A stretch of 35,957 bases of DNA from Flavobacteriaceae bacterium (GCA_009886625.1 QXZA01000027.1:139429-175385); one strand, 5' to 3'; shown: positions 7,434 to 17,294, numbered from the stretch's first letter. The notes: a model not told the origin generated them from the letters alone. A program made the numbers and translations.

Positions 7434-8327
7434 ATGAAAAAATTACTCACTTTTTTTGATAGTACTTTTGAAATTATCTTTTCTGATAAAAATCAAAAAA
7501 AAATTGAGCGTACTACTTTATGGCTTTCTATCCTGGGGTTTATCTTACATCTTGTATTGATATATGCCAAAAAATTTGGTTTGTTTGTTACTTTTTTTGA
7601 GGCAAACTTGTTGGATGATCCTATTTCAGCAATATACACTCCTTTTTCGATCATTTTGATTTATGAAATCTATTTACTTATTGTTTATCTGCCTCGTTCA
7701 TTTACAACAGCGGTCTCGAAGCAATTTGAAATTATTTCATTGATTTTGATCCGTAGAATTTTTGGGGATATTCCCAAGATAGATTTGGATGTAAACTGGC
7801 TTGAATATGCTGCTAACAAACAACTCATTTTCGATTTGTCAGGGGTTTTAATTATTTATTTTTTGATCTTTCTATTCAATAATCAGCGCGATAAAATACC
7901 TAAAAAAGAATTGAGCGAACGTCTAAAACGATTTGTGAGTTCCAAACGAGCGGTGAGTCTTGTGCTTTTGCCTGTTTTAATTTTCACCTCTATATACAGT
8001 GTTGTTTTTTGGATCTCAAGTTTATTTGCCGTCTCCTTGACTGGGGCACCACTCCCTGACATTAATTCGGTGTTCTACAATGAATTCTTTACCATATTAA
8101 TTTTAGCAGATGTATTTATTCTACTCCTGTCTTTTCAGTACACAGAACGGTTTAGTCAATTAATTCGAAATACAGGATTTGTGATTTGTACAATCCTTAT
8201 CCGCCTTTCTTTTGCAACTAATGGACTCACTAATATTTTACTGATTCTTTCCAGTGTTGTTTTTGGTCTCCTGATATTAAGAATTTATCAGAAAATGGAG
8301 GCTGACAATAAGAATCCATTAAATTAA
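7434..8327 (+). CDS. Unrecognised multi-pass membrane protein
   Basis: A 297-residue protein whose ATG follows the upstream stop with no spacer. I do not recognise the family. After a charged N-terminus (1-27) hydrophobic stretches occur near residues 29-45, 64-85, 131-148, 173-197, 217-235, 246-262 and 264-285, so about seven membrane helices are expected. A basic loop (about 150-172, rich in K/R) is likely cytoplasmic. No catalytic motif or transporter signature is visible. Coupling to the VOC protein suggests co-expression, but a shared function is only a guess. Codon and base use match the neighbouring genes. Confidence 0.75.
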   Translation: MKKLLTFFDSTFEIIFSDKNQKKIERTTLWLSILGFILHLVLIYAKKFGLFVTFFEANLLDDPISAIYTPFSIILIYEIYLLIVYLPRSFTTAVSKQFEIISLILIRRIFGDIPKIDLDVNWLEYAANKQLIFDLSGVLIIYFLIFLFNNQRDKIPKKELSERLKRFVSSKRAVSLVLLPVLIFTSIYSVVFWISSLFAVSLTGAPLPDINSVFYNEFFTILILADVFILLLSFQYTERFSQLIRNTGFVICTILIRLSFATNGLTNILLILSSVVFGLLILRIYQKMEADNKNPLN

Positions 8328-8339
8328 AGCATAGATAAA

Positions 8340-9215
8340 CTACACCTTCCACTGTCTAGCTAGAAGAGTGTTCTGTAGAAGCATGGCAATAGTCATAGGC
8401 CCTACTCCCCCTGGGACTGGTGTAATGAAGCTTGCTTTATTCGCCACTTCATCATAAGCTACATCTCCTTTAATGACATAGCCCTTGGGATGAATTTCAT
8501 CTGCAACGCGAGTAATACCCACATCAATGACCGTTACTCCTTCCTTCACCATATCGGCAGTCAAATATTCAGGTATCCCTAAAGCCATTACAATGATGTC
8601 GGCTTGTCTAGTCAATTCAGATAAATTTTGTGTTCTACTATGTGCAACTGTAACAGTAGCATCTCCCGTAGGTCCTTTTTGACTCATCAAAATACTTATA
8701 GGACGTCCTACAATGTGACTACGTCCTACCACTACGCAATGTTTTCCAGAGGTAGGCACTTTATAACGTTCCAATAATTGCATAATACCGAATGGAGTGG
8801 CAGGAATAAAGGCATCTAAATCTAAGGCCATTCTTCCAAAATTGGCAGGATGAAAGCCATCTACATCTTTCTTTGGATCGATTGCAAGTAATACTCTTTC
8901 TTCATTGATATGCTTAGGTAAGGGTAATTGAACAATAAAACCATCTAAAGTTTCATTTTGGTTCAGTTTATTAATCTCTTGGATTAGGTTTTCCTCAGTG
9001 ATAGTTTCTTCCAATCGAATTAAAGTGGACTCAAATCCTATTTGTTCACAAGAGCGGACTTTGCTTCCTACATAAGTTAAACTTGCCCCGTCATTTCCTA
9101 CTAAAACGGCTGCCAAGTGGGGTACTCGTTCTCCGTTAGCTTTCATATCAGAAACTTTCAGTTTTATTTCGTTTTTAATTTCTAATGCCGTTTTTTTTCC
9201 ATCTAATATTGTCAT
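8340..9215 (-). CDS. folD: Bifunctional methylenetetrahydrofolate dehydrogenase / methenyltetrahydrofolate cyclohydrolase
   Basis: A 291-residue FolD of normal length. The catalytic pair is visible as Y48-x3-K52 in LTYVGSKVRSC, followed by the folate-site QLPLPKH loop and DVDGFHPAN. The Rossmann-type half carries VVGRSHIVGRPIS, the NADP-binding loop, and the C-terminus has TPVPGGVGPMT. The enzyme interconverts 5,10-methylene-, methenyl- and 10-formyl-THF in the cytoplasm, feeding purine synthesis and formyl-Met-tRNA. It starts 4 nt after the ffh stop, so ffh-folD is probably one transcription unit. Confidence 0.96.
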   Translation of the reverse strand: MTILDGKKTALEIKNEIKLKVSDMKANGERVPHLAAVLVGNDGASLTYVGSKVRSCEQIGFESTLIRLEETITEENLIQEINKLNQNETLDGFIVQLPLPKHINEERVLLAIDPKKDVDGFHPANFGRMALDLDAFIPATPFGIMQLLERYKVPTSGKHCVVVGRSHIVGRPISILMSQKGPTGDATVTVAHSRTQNLSELTRQADIIVMALGIPEYLTADMVKEGVTVIDVGITRVADEIHPKGYVIKGDVAYDEVANKASFITPVPGGVGPMTIAMLLQNTLLARQWKV

Positions 9216-9219
9216 ATCC

Positions 9220-10548
9220 TTATTTTAATCCTTGTAATTGCTGCATCATTTGACGGCCTTTCCCTCCTTGCATCATCTTCATCATTTTCCCCATTTGCTC
9301 AAACTGCTTAATCAACTGGTTTACTTCTTCAACCGATTTACCAGAACCTTTTGCAATTCTAATTTTTCTACTGTGATTCATCAATTGTGGCTGAGCACGT
9401 TCTTTTGGAGTCATAGAGCCAATAATCACTTCAATTCCAGCAAAAGCATTGTCGTCCAAATCAACATCCTTCATCATCTTTCCCACACCAGGAATCATTC
9501 CCATTAAATCTTTCATATTCCCCATCTTCTTTACTTGCTGGATTTGAGAAAGAAAATCATCATATCCAAACTGATTTTTGGCAATTTTTTTATTAATTCT
9601 TCTAGCTTGTTCCTCATCAAATTGCTCTTGAGCTCTTTCCACCAGGGAAACAACATCCCCCATTCCAAGGATACGGTCAGCCATACGCTCGGGATAGAAA
9701 ACATCAATCGCCTCCATTTTTTCACCTGTACCGATAAATTTAATGGGTTTATTTACAATCGATTTGATACTCAACGCAGCACCCCCTCGAGTATCTCCAT
9801 CTAATTTGGTAAGGATGACACCGTCAAAATTTAATAAGTCATTAAAAGCCTTTGCAGTATTTACGGCATCTTGCCCTGTCATTGCATCTACAACAAATAA
9901 AGTTTCCGATGGCTTTACAGCAGCATGAATTGCTTTAATTTCATTCATTAATACCTCATCAACAGCCAAACGACCTGCGGTATCAATAATCACTACATCA
10001 TGTTTGTCCTTTTTGGCTAATTCTAACCCTGCAAGAGCAATTTTAACTGGGTCTTTTTCTTCTCTATCCTCATATAATGTAGCTCCAACTTGTCCTGCAA
10101 CAATACCTAATTGATCTATGGCAGCAGGTCGATAAACGTCACAGGCAATCAATAAGGGTTTCTTGGCGTTCTTTTTAGTGAGATGTAAAGCCAATTTTCC
10201 AGTAAAGGTAGTCTTCCCAGACCCCTGTAATCCTGACATTAGGATGACAGCGGGTTTTTCCTCTAGATTCACACCCACTACTTCGGAGCCCATTAGTTCT
10301 GTGAGCTCATCTTTCACAATTTTAATCAATAATTGTCCAGGCTGGAGACTCGTTAATACTTTTTGTCCTAAGGCCTTTTCTTTAACACGAACCGTAAATT
10401 CTTTGGCTATTTTAAAGTTAACATCAGCATCCAATAAGGCTCGTCTCACTTCCTTAAGTGTTTCGGCTACATTGATCTCTGTTATTTTCCCATGTCCTTT
10501 AAGAACTTGGAATGCTTTATCTAATTTACTACTAAGATTGTCAAACAT
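9220..10548 (-). CDS. ffh: Signal recognition particle GTPase (SRP54/Ffh)
   Basis: A 442-residue Ffh of full length. The N domain (about 1-90) is followed by the GTPase with P-loop GLQGSGKTT (106-114), DTAGR and TKLDGD. The C-terminal M domain is methionine-rich, ending MMKMMQGGKGRQMMQQLQ, and binds signal sequences and 4.5S RNA. It targets nascent membrane proteins to FtsY and SecYEG, a job that includes the proteorhodopsin and Blh encoded next door. A -7 box lies about 28 nt upstream, and folD follows after 4 nt. Confidence 0.97.
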   Translation of the reverse strand: MFDNLSSKLDKAFQVLKGHGKITEINVAETLKEVRRALLDADVNFKIAKEFTVRVKEKALGQKVLTSLQPGQLLIKIVKDELTELMGSEVVGVNLEEKPAVILMSGLQGSGKTTFTGKLALHLTKKNAKKPLLIACDVYRPAAIDQLGIVAGQVGATLYEDREEKDPVKIALAGLELAKKDKHDVVIIDTAGRLAVDEVLMNEIKAIHAAVKPSETLFVVDAMTGQDAVNTAKAFNDLLNFDGVILTKLDGDTRGGAALSIKSIVNKPIKFIGTGEKMEAIDVFYPERMADRILGMGDVVSLVERAQEQFDEEQARRINKKIAKNQFGYDDFLSQIQQVKKMGNMKDLMGMIPGVGKMMKDVDLDDNAFAGIEVIIGSMTPKERAQPQLMNHSRKIRIAKGSGKSVEEVNQLIKQFEQMGKMMKMMQGGKGRQMMQQLQGLK

Positions 10549-10575
10549 TTTTTAAAGAAATAAGTGGTGTTTAAG

Positions 10576-10583
10576 CAAAAATA
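10576..10583 (-). promoter_or_regulatory. Possible -7 box for ffh-folD
   Basis: The minus strand reads TATTTTTG (TAnnTTTG), 27 nt before the ffh start, in the 57-nt spacer between blh and ffh. No matching -33 TTTG was found, so this rests on one element. Confidence 0.4.
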
Positions 10584-10605
10584 AGAAATGCTTGTTGATT
10601 ATGTG

Positions 10606-11505
10606 TTACTCAATTGGTGGGATTGAAAACATTCTCTCCATAACAATAGCATGAGGAAAAGTAATGGCTGCCAAAAAAGAAAAAAATAAAGGTAAATATT
10701 GATCGGATGGGATGTCCAAGAAAAAATAAGCACCGAATAAACCTAATAAAGCCATTACCCAATAAAGTAACGCAGACTTGAAATAATGGATGAAACTTTT
10801 TCTATCAAGAGTCCCGTATATATAATGTACTTGAGAACGTAAAGAAGGAAAGCTATGCCAAACCACAAAATACAGACCAAAACCAAACAATAAAGTCCCT
10901 CTGTAAAATAAGATAGAAAGCAGACCCATAAGAAGAAACTCTCTTACCAATTCAGATTTAAATCCTACTTGAATAATAAACTGAACAATAAGGGCTAATG
11001 AGACAATCAATAAACTAATCTGAAAAAAAATAAATGGAAGTTGCAAACTTGTAATTTGAAAAATAACTCCTACAGTGTCCTTATATTGAAGAGTAAACAG
11101 CATTAAAAAAATAAAAGCACCATAGGAAAAATAAAAAAGCTGAACCCCTTTACGATGTTTCAAACGTCCTTCCCAATGTTGTTCCCCAAAATGATAACAA
11201 CTAACTAAAACAAAGGATAAAAGAGCTACCCCCGGAATAAAATAAAAAACAGCTATACCCAATACAACGACACCCATATATAGGACAAAAGGAAAAAGCC
11301 TATAATTTGATTTAAATTTCCAATTATTTTTTCCAATAATTTTCAAATCATTTGCTCCATGAAGAATTCCAAATGACAAAATCCCTAAACAAGCAATTGC
11401 ATTTTGATAAGTTTCTGGGGCATAAAATGAAAATATCACACTTATTAGAGAAACTAAATGAGATATTGAAAAATATTTTTGGTTTGTAAATGAGATAGTT
11501 AGCAT
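10606..11505 (-). CDS. blh: Beta-carotene 15,15'-dioxygenase, Brp/Blh family
   Basis: A 299-residue polytopic membrane protein of the Brp/Blh family. FGILHGANDLK (46-55) carries the family HGxxD signature (H49, D53 region), CYHFGEQHW gives H105 and H110, VVWHSFPSL gives H217 and FPHAIVMER gives H285. Histidines at such positions are the presumed iron ligands. The enzyme splits beta-carotene symmetrically into two retinal molecules in the inner membrane. It stands divergent to proteorhodopsin with an 88-nt spacer, the usual pairing of pump and chromophore supply in marine flavobacteria. No carotenoid-synthesis (crt) genes are in the window, so beta-carotene must come from elsewhere in the genome. 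Confidence 0.92.
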   Translation of the reverse strand: MLTISFTNQKYFSISHLVSLISVIFSFYAPETYQNAIACLGILSFGILHGANDLKIIGKNNWKFKSNYRLFPFVLYMGVVVLGIAVFYFIPGVALLSFVLVSCYHFGEQHWEGRLKHRKGVQLFYFSYGAFIFLMLFTLQYKDTVGVIFQITSLQLPFIFFQISLLIVSLALIVQFIIQVGFKSELVREFLLMGLLSILFYRGTLLFGFGLYFVVWHSFPSLRSQVHYIYGTLDRKSFIHYFKSALLYWVMALLGLFGAYFFLDIPSDQYLPLFFSFLAAITFPHAIVMERMFSIPPIE

Positions 11506-11593
11506 TTTTTGTTCAAAATTTTTTCATATTTATAGTAAGTAAGTTTAATTTTTTTTAAATTTATCTAAACAAAAACAAATAATTGATTTAATT

Positions 11594-12319
11594 ATGGAAA
11601 AAATTCTAAGTTTAATGTCTGTGGTTCCAGCAATGGCTACTGACGACTACGTTGGATTCACATTCTTCGTAGGATGTATGGCGATGATGGCAGCATCAGC
11701 GTTTTTCTTTCTTTCAATGAGCTCATTTGACAACAAATGGAGAACCTCTATTTTGGTGTCAGGTTTAATTACGTTCATTGCAGCAGTACACTACTGGTAC
11801 ATGCGTGATTATTGGGCAACTAATATGACCTCTCCTACATTCTTTAGATATGTGGATTGGGTGTTAACTGTACCATTAATGTGTGTAGAATTCTATTTAA
11901 TTTTAAAAGCAGCCGGTGCAACAAAACAATTGATGTGGAAAATGATCTTCGCTTCAATCGTTATGTTAGTGACAGGTTACTTTGGTGAAGCTGTTTACAC
12001 AACAGGTTCAGGTCCTGCAATTTGGGGACTTGTGTCTGGTCTTGCTTACTTCTGGATTGTTTATGAAATTTGGATGGGTGGTGCAGCAAAACTTGCTGCT
12101 TCAGCAGGTGGAGCAGTTCAAGCGGCTCACAAAACTCTTTGCTGGTTCGTTCTTGTAGGATGGGCTATCTATCCTATTGGATATATGGCTGGTACCGAAG
12201 GATGGTACAGTGGAATATTTGGTGGTCTTCCTATGGATGTTATTTATAACGTTGGGGATGCTATCAACAAAATTGGATTCGGGTTAGTTGTTTACAACTT
12301 AGCTGTTAATTCAAAATAA
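11594..12319 (+). CDS. Proteorhodopsin, green-type light-driven proton pump
   Basis: A 241-residue seven-helix microbial rhodopsin. By alignment with green proteorhodopsin the key residues are R85, D88 (proton acceptor, D97), T92, E99 (proton donor, E108), H66 (H75, partner of the acceptor), D222 (D227) and K226, the retinal Schiff-base lysine (K231). The D-T-E set marks an outward H+ pump rather than an NDQ sodium pump or NTQ chloride pump. The tuning site (105 in the reference) is M96, a residue seen in green-absorbing flavobacterial forms; blue forms carry Gln. The N-terminus (MEKILSLMSVVPAMA) resembles a short signal-like leader. It is followed by a strong terminator and appears monocistronic. 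Its promoter is not obvious: the spacer has no TTTG on the plus strand. Confidence 0.97.
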   Translation: MEKILSLMSVVPAMATDDYVGFTFFVGCMAMMAASAFFFLSMSSFDNKWRTSILVSGLITFIAAVHYWYMRDYWATNMTSPTFFRYVDWVLTVPLMCVEFYLILKAAGATKQLMWKMIFASIVMLVTGYFGEAVYTTGSGPAIWGLVSGLAYFWIVYEIWMGGAAKLAASAGGAVQAAHKTLCWFVLVGWAIYPIGYMAGTEGWYSGIFGGLPMDVIYNVGDAINKIGFGLVVYNLAVNSK

Positions 12320-12353
12320 TTCCTGTCAGGATATAATTGTTATGAAAAAAATT

Positions 12354-12377
12354 AAAATCGCTCTTCGGAGCGATTTT
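12354..12377. terminator. Intrinsic terminator shared by proteorhodopsin and argS
   Basis: A perfect 10-bp inverted repeat (AAAATCGCTC / GAGCGATTTT) encloses TTCG, giving the extra-stable C(UUCG)G tetraloop on the plus-strand RNA, followed by a run of T. Read from the other strand the arm is also followed by T-rich sequence, 4 nt beyond the argS stop, so it can end both convergent transcripts. Confidence 0.93.
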
Positions 12378-12380
12378 TTT

Positions 12381-14168
12381 TTACATTCTATCAGGCACAG
12401 TAATACCCAATAAGCTACAACCATTAGAAATAACCTCTGCTACCTTTTGTGAAAGTGCAATTCTAAAGTTCTTTTGAATGGCGTTATCACTTCCTAATAC
12501 TGAAACATTTTGATAAAACGTATTATAACTTTTTACTAAATCATATATGTAATTTGCAATCAACGCTGGACTGTATTGTTCACCAGCAAGTGCAACTACC
12601 TCAGGGTAATTACCTAATTGTTTAATAACTTCACGCTCTTTATCATCAAGTTTCTCCATAGCATCAAAATCTCCTTGATTTTCAATCATTGCACGTTGTA
12701 AAAGTGTTTTAATACGAGCATGTGTATATTGTATAAAAGGGCCTGTATTTCCATTAAAATCAATCGAAGCTTCTGGATCAAAAAGAATTCTCTTTTTTGG
12801 GTCAACCTTTAGAATATAATATTTCAATGCGCCCAAAGCAACTGTTTGAAAAAGTGTACTTTTTTCTTTCTCATTTAGAGTATCTACTTTTCCAACAGCT
12901 TCGGATATCGTTTTAGCTTGAGAAACCATATCAGCAATCAGATCATCTGCATCTACGACAGTTCCTTCTCTACTTTTCATCTTACCACTTGGCAAGTCTA
13001 CCATTCCGTAACTCAAATGATGTAGGGCATCTGCCCAATCAAAACCAAGTTTTTTAAGAATCAAAAACAAAACTTTAAAATGATAATCTTGCTCATTACC
13101 AACGGTATAAACCATTCCTTTCAATACAGGAACATCTTCCAAACGTTTTAGTGCCGTCCCTAAATCTTGAGTCATATAAACGGAGGTTCCGTCTGCACGT
13201 AAAAGTAATTTTTCGTCTAAGCCCTCTTCGGTCAAATCAATCCACACAGAACCATCGTCTTTGGCATAAAAGACAGAAGCTGCTAATCCTTTCTCAATTA
13301 TTTTTTTACCTAATAAATAGGTTTCACTTTCATAATAATATGAATCAAATGACACTCCTAAATTAGCATAGGAAAGCTCGAAACCTTGATATACCCATTC
13401 ATTCATGGTTTTCCATAAATTAACTACTGCTGTATCATTTGCCTCCCAAAGACGCAACATCTTCTGTGCTTCCATAAGAAGGGGAGCTTTCTGCTTTGCT
13501 TCTTCCTCAGATTGCCCTTGTGACATCAAGGTTGCAATCTCTTTTTTATATTCAGAATCAAACTTTACATAATATTTTCCTACAAGTTGATCTCCCTTTA
13601 ATCCTGAAGACTCAGGAGTTTCTTGATCGCCAAATTTTTGCCATGCCACCATTGATTTACAAATATGTATTCCACGATCATTAATGATCTGTGTCTTTAC
13701 GACCTTTTTTCCATTGGCCTCTAAAATCTTTGCCACAGAATATCCTAAAACATTATTCCTGATGTGTCCAAGATGAAGCGGTTTGTTTGTATTGGGAGAT
13801 GAAAACTCAACCATGACGGTTGACGAAGATTCAGTTGCACTTATGTGACCATAATTGGAAACCTTATAAAGTTCAGAAAATTGATCAATAAAAAATCTAT
13901 CCGAAATTTCAAGGTTCAAAAATCCTTTTACAACATTGAAGCGCTCTACAATTGAAAGTTGAGTAACTAGATATTCTCCAATCTCTTGTGCTAAAACATC
14001 TGGCCGGGCTTTTACCTGACGAAGTAAAGGAAAAACAACCAAAGTTAGGTCTCCCTCAAATTCTTTACGAGTGCTTTGAAATTCAAATGAAGGAATTATT
14101 ACTTTGTGGGTCTCCTTGAAATATCGATTTAAGGTAGGCGTTAAATGTTGGCTGTAATTAATGCTCAT
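12381..14168 (-). CDS. argS: Arginyl-tRNA synthetase
   Basis: A 595-residue class I synthetase starting at the ATG at 14168. A longer TTG reading (14186) is rejected because its first codons lie on a -7 promoter box. The N-terminal tRNA-binding Add-1 domain (about 1-110) is followed by HLGHIRNN (132-139), the ArgRS form of the HIGH motif, and GMVDLPSGKMKSREG, the KMSKS-equivalent loop. The C-terminal DALR anticodon-binding domain ends with the usual hydrophobic ITVPDRM. It charges tRNA-Arg in the cytoplasm. Transcription is convergent with proteorhodopsin and ends at the shared UUCG hairpin. Confidence 0.97.
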   Translation of the reverse strand: MSINYSQHLTPTLNRYFKETHKVIIPSFEFQSTRKEFEGDLTLVVFPLLRQVKARPDVLAQEIGEYLVTQLSIVERFNVVKGFLNLEISDRFFIDQFSELYKVSNYGHISATESSSTVMVEFSSPNTNKPLHLGHIRNNVLGYSVAKILEANGKKVVKTQIINDRGIHICKSMVAWQKFGDQETPESSGLKGDQLVGKYYVKFDSEYKKEIATLMSQGQSEEEAKQKAPLLMEAQKMLRLWEANDTAVVNLWKTMNEWVYQGFELSYANLGVSFDSYYYESETYLLGKKIIEKGLAASVFYAKDDGSVWIDLTEEGLDEKLLLRADGTSVYMTQDLGTALKRLEDVPVLKGMVYTVGNEQDYHFKVLFLILKKLGFDWADALHHLSYGMVDLPSGKMKSREGTVVDADDLIADMVSQAKTISEAVGKVDTLNEKEKSTLFQTVALGALKYYILKVDPKKRILFDPEASIDFNGNTGPFIQYTHARIKTLLQRAMIENQGDFDAMEKLDDKEREVIKQLGNYPEVVALAGEQYSPALIANYIYDLVKSYNTFYQNVSVLGSDNAIQKNFRIALSQKVAEVISNGCSLLGITVPDRM

Positions 14169-14183
14169 AGGAATATTTGACGG

Positions 14184-14191
14184 CAAAGATA
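14184..14191 (-). promoter_or_regulatory. -7 promoter box for argS
   Basis: The minus strand reads TATCTTTG followed by CCG, a full TAnnTTTG match, 15 nt before the argS ATG. The expected leader is about 10 nt. No TTTG at -33 was found. The same TATCTTTG octamer precedes queE. Confidence 0.55.
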
Positions 14192-14243
14192 AATATTATG
14201 AATTGATTATGCAGTCCTTTCCTATTACCTTATCTTTATACAA

Positions 14244-14675
14244 ATGCTATTAAACGTATCTTATAATGACCCTGCGATAAAACGCAGAATTGAGGAAGCT
14301 GTCGGAGCTCCTTTTTCCCTTCAACAAAGATGGAAAATGAGAGGAATAGGTTCACAAAAGTTGAATATAACGAGCAGTTCTATAGACATTCATAATTTAT
14401 TGATTTTAGATCAAAACATCAATACATGTAATGTTGAATTACGTCCAAAAGGAGTTATAATTCGTTTCAGAAGTCTCTTGGAAACTTATGCTTTAGTGAT
14501 CCCTTATTACAAGTTGAAGTTATACAAAGGTAAGGCTAGAGAATATTCAATTTACATGGACAAATACTTTATAAAAGTACTTGCGGATGCTAAAACCATT
14601 CACGCCTTTTTCAAGAAAGTAGCAGATCAAAAATCAAGTAATATCCCCCCTTCAATCGAGGATATTAAAAACTAA
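14244..14675 (+). CDS. Conserved-looking small protein of unknown function
   Basis: A 143-residue soluble protein, basic in its middle and C-terminal parts, with no signal peptide or membrane helix. I recall similar proteins annotated as hypothetical in Flavobacteriia but know no function. The core, about residues 50-115 (HNLLILDQNINTCNVELRPKG through ETYALVIPYYKLKLYKGKAREYSIY to DKYFIKVLADAKTIHAFFKK), alternates hydrophobic and charged residues as in a small beta-barrel or PH-like fold; that is an impression, not a match. TATCTTTA (14231-14238) sits 5 nt before the ATG and would give a nearly leaderless mRNA. Its stop overlaps the convergent gltA stop by 4 nt, so no room exists for a dedicated terminator. 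Confidence 0.72.
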   Translation: MLLNVSYNDPAIKRRIEEAVGAPFSLQQRWKMRGIGSQKLNITSSSIDIHNLLILDQNINTCNVELRPKGVIIRFRSLLETYALVIPYYKLKLYKGKAREYSIYMDKYFIKVLADAKTIHAFFKKVADQKSSNIPPSIEDIKN

Positions 14676-15937
14676 ATGCTTCTTTTGGTTTCTCCGATAT
14701 AAATTTGACGTGGACGACCAATAGGCTCATTTTTTTTTCGCATTTCCAACCATTGTGCAATCCATCCAGGCAATCTTCCCAAAGCAAACATTACTGTAAA
14801 CATTTCGGTAGGAATACCGAGAGCTCGGTAAATAATACCAGAATAAAAATCAACATTTGGATACAGCTTACGATCAATAAAATATTGATCGCTCAACGCT
14901 TCTTTCTCTAAGCCTTTTGCAATATCTAAAATAGGATCATTGATTCCCATTTCTGACAAGACCTCATCAGCTGCTTTTTTGATAATACGAGCGCGCGGAT
15001 CAAAGTTTTTGTAAACTCTATGTCCGAAGCCCATTAAACGAAAAGGATCATTTTTATCTTTAGCCTTGGCCATATACTTCTTGGTATCCCCGCCATCTTT
15101 TTGAATTGCTTCCAACATTTCAATTACAGCTTGGTTTGCCCCACCATGAAGAGGTCCCCACAAGGCAGAAATTCCTGCTGAAACAGAAGCGAATAATCCA
15201 GCATGTGATGAGCCAACAATACGTACAGTAGAGGTAGAACAATTTTGTTCGTGGTCTGCATGAAGTATTAACAGTTTATTCAAAGCATTTACTATAACCT
15301 TACTTGGAACATAGTCCTCATTGGGTCTTTTAAACATCATGTGGGCAATATTTTCCACATAGGATAAAGAAAGATTGGCATAGTTTAATGGCAATCCTTT
15401 TGTTTTTCTGTGGGTCCATGATGCAAGAATTGGAAACTTAGCCATAAGCATAATGATTGCTTCTCGCATATCAGCTTCAGACTCTACATCTACAGAAGAG
15501 GGGTTGAAAGCTATCAATGCAGAAGTTAACGAAGAGAGAACACCCATGGGATGTGCTGCCTTTGGAAAGCTCTTTAAGATTACTTTTAAATCCTCATCTA
15601 CCAAAGAGTCATTTTTAATTTCTTTATTAAAAAGCTCATTTTCTTCTTTTGTAGGTAATTCTCCAAAAATTAGTAAAAAAGCTACATCAATAAAACTTGA
15701 CTTTTCGCAGAGTTCTTCGATAGAATACCCTCTATATCTCAATACTCCTTCTTCACCATTGAGAAAAGTTACGCCACTTTTACAAGACCCTGTATTTTTA
15801 AAGCCTGGATCGTAGGTTATTAGACCCGTTGAAGCGCGAAGTGTTTTGATATCTATTCCTTTTTCATTTTCTGATCCTTCTATTAAAGGAAATTCAAAAG
15901 TTTGATTATTATAACTAAGTTTTACCGATTCACTCAT
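14672..15937 (-). CDS. gltA: Citrate synthase
   Basis: A 421-residue citrate synthase. The catalytic triad is visible as H264 (GPLHGGAN), H306 (GFGHRVYKNFDPRA) and D363 (NVDFYSG), numbered almost as in the E. coli enzyme. HADHEQNCSTSTVR (226-239) carries the oxaloacetate-site histidine region. It condenses acetyl-CoA with oxaloacetate at the entry of the TCA cycle. The length and the N-terminal domain (1-50) suit the E. coli-like hexameric class; whether NADH inhibits it cannot be read here. It lies downstream of a terminator closing eno. I see no TAnnTTTG box in the 64-nt spacer, so its promoter is unclear. Confidence 0.96.
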   Translation of the reverse strand: MSESVKLSYNNQTFEFPLIEGSENEKGIDIKTLRASTGLITYDPGFKNTGSCKSGVTFLNGEEGVLRYRGYSIEELCEKSSFIDVAFLLIFGELPTKEENELFNKEIKNDSLVDEDLKVILKSFPKAAHPMGVLSSLTSALIAFNPSSVDVESEADMREAIIMLMAKFPILASWTHRKTKGLPLNYANLSLSYVENIAHMMFKRPNEDYVPSKVIVNALNKLLILHADHEQNCSTSTVRIVGSSHAGLFASVSAGISALWGPLHGGANQAVIEMLEAIQKDGGDTKKYMAKAKDKNDPFRLMGFGHRVYKNFDPRARIIKKAADEVLSEMGINDPILDIAKGLEKEALSDQYFIDRKLYPNVDFYSGIIYRALGIPTEMFTVMFALGRLPGWIAQWLEMRKKNEPIGRPRQIYIGETKRSI

Positions 15938-15964
15938 ATTCTCTGGGTTTAATAATTATATAAA

Positions 15965-15987
15965 AAGGGTATTAAGAAAATACCCTT
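15965..15987 (-). terminator. Intrinsic terminator after enolase
   Basis: The arms AAGGGTATT and AATACCCTT form a perfect 9-bp stem with a 5-nt loop. On the minus strand the stem is followed by TTTTTATAT. It lies 14 nt after the eno stop and before gltA, separating the two transcripts. Confidence 0.85.
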
Positions 15988-16001
15988 ATCAATTTCTCTT
16001 A

Positions 16002-17294
<1,293 letters not shown>

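Noticed and set aside
9238-10555. Plus-strand open frames across ffh
   Set aside because: They are antisense to a fully conserved SRP54 gene and show only reverse-frame composition bias.
14169-14186. TTG start of argS at 14186
   Set aside because: It overlaps the TATCTTTG promoter box; the ATG at 14168 gives the normal ArgRS N-terminus.
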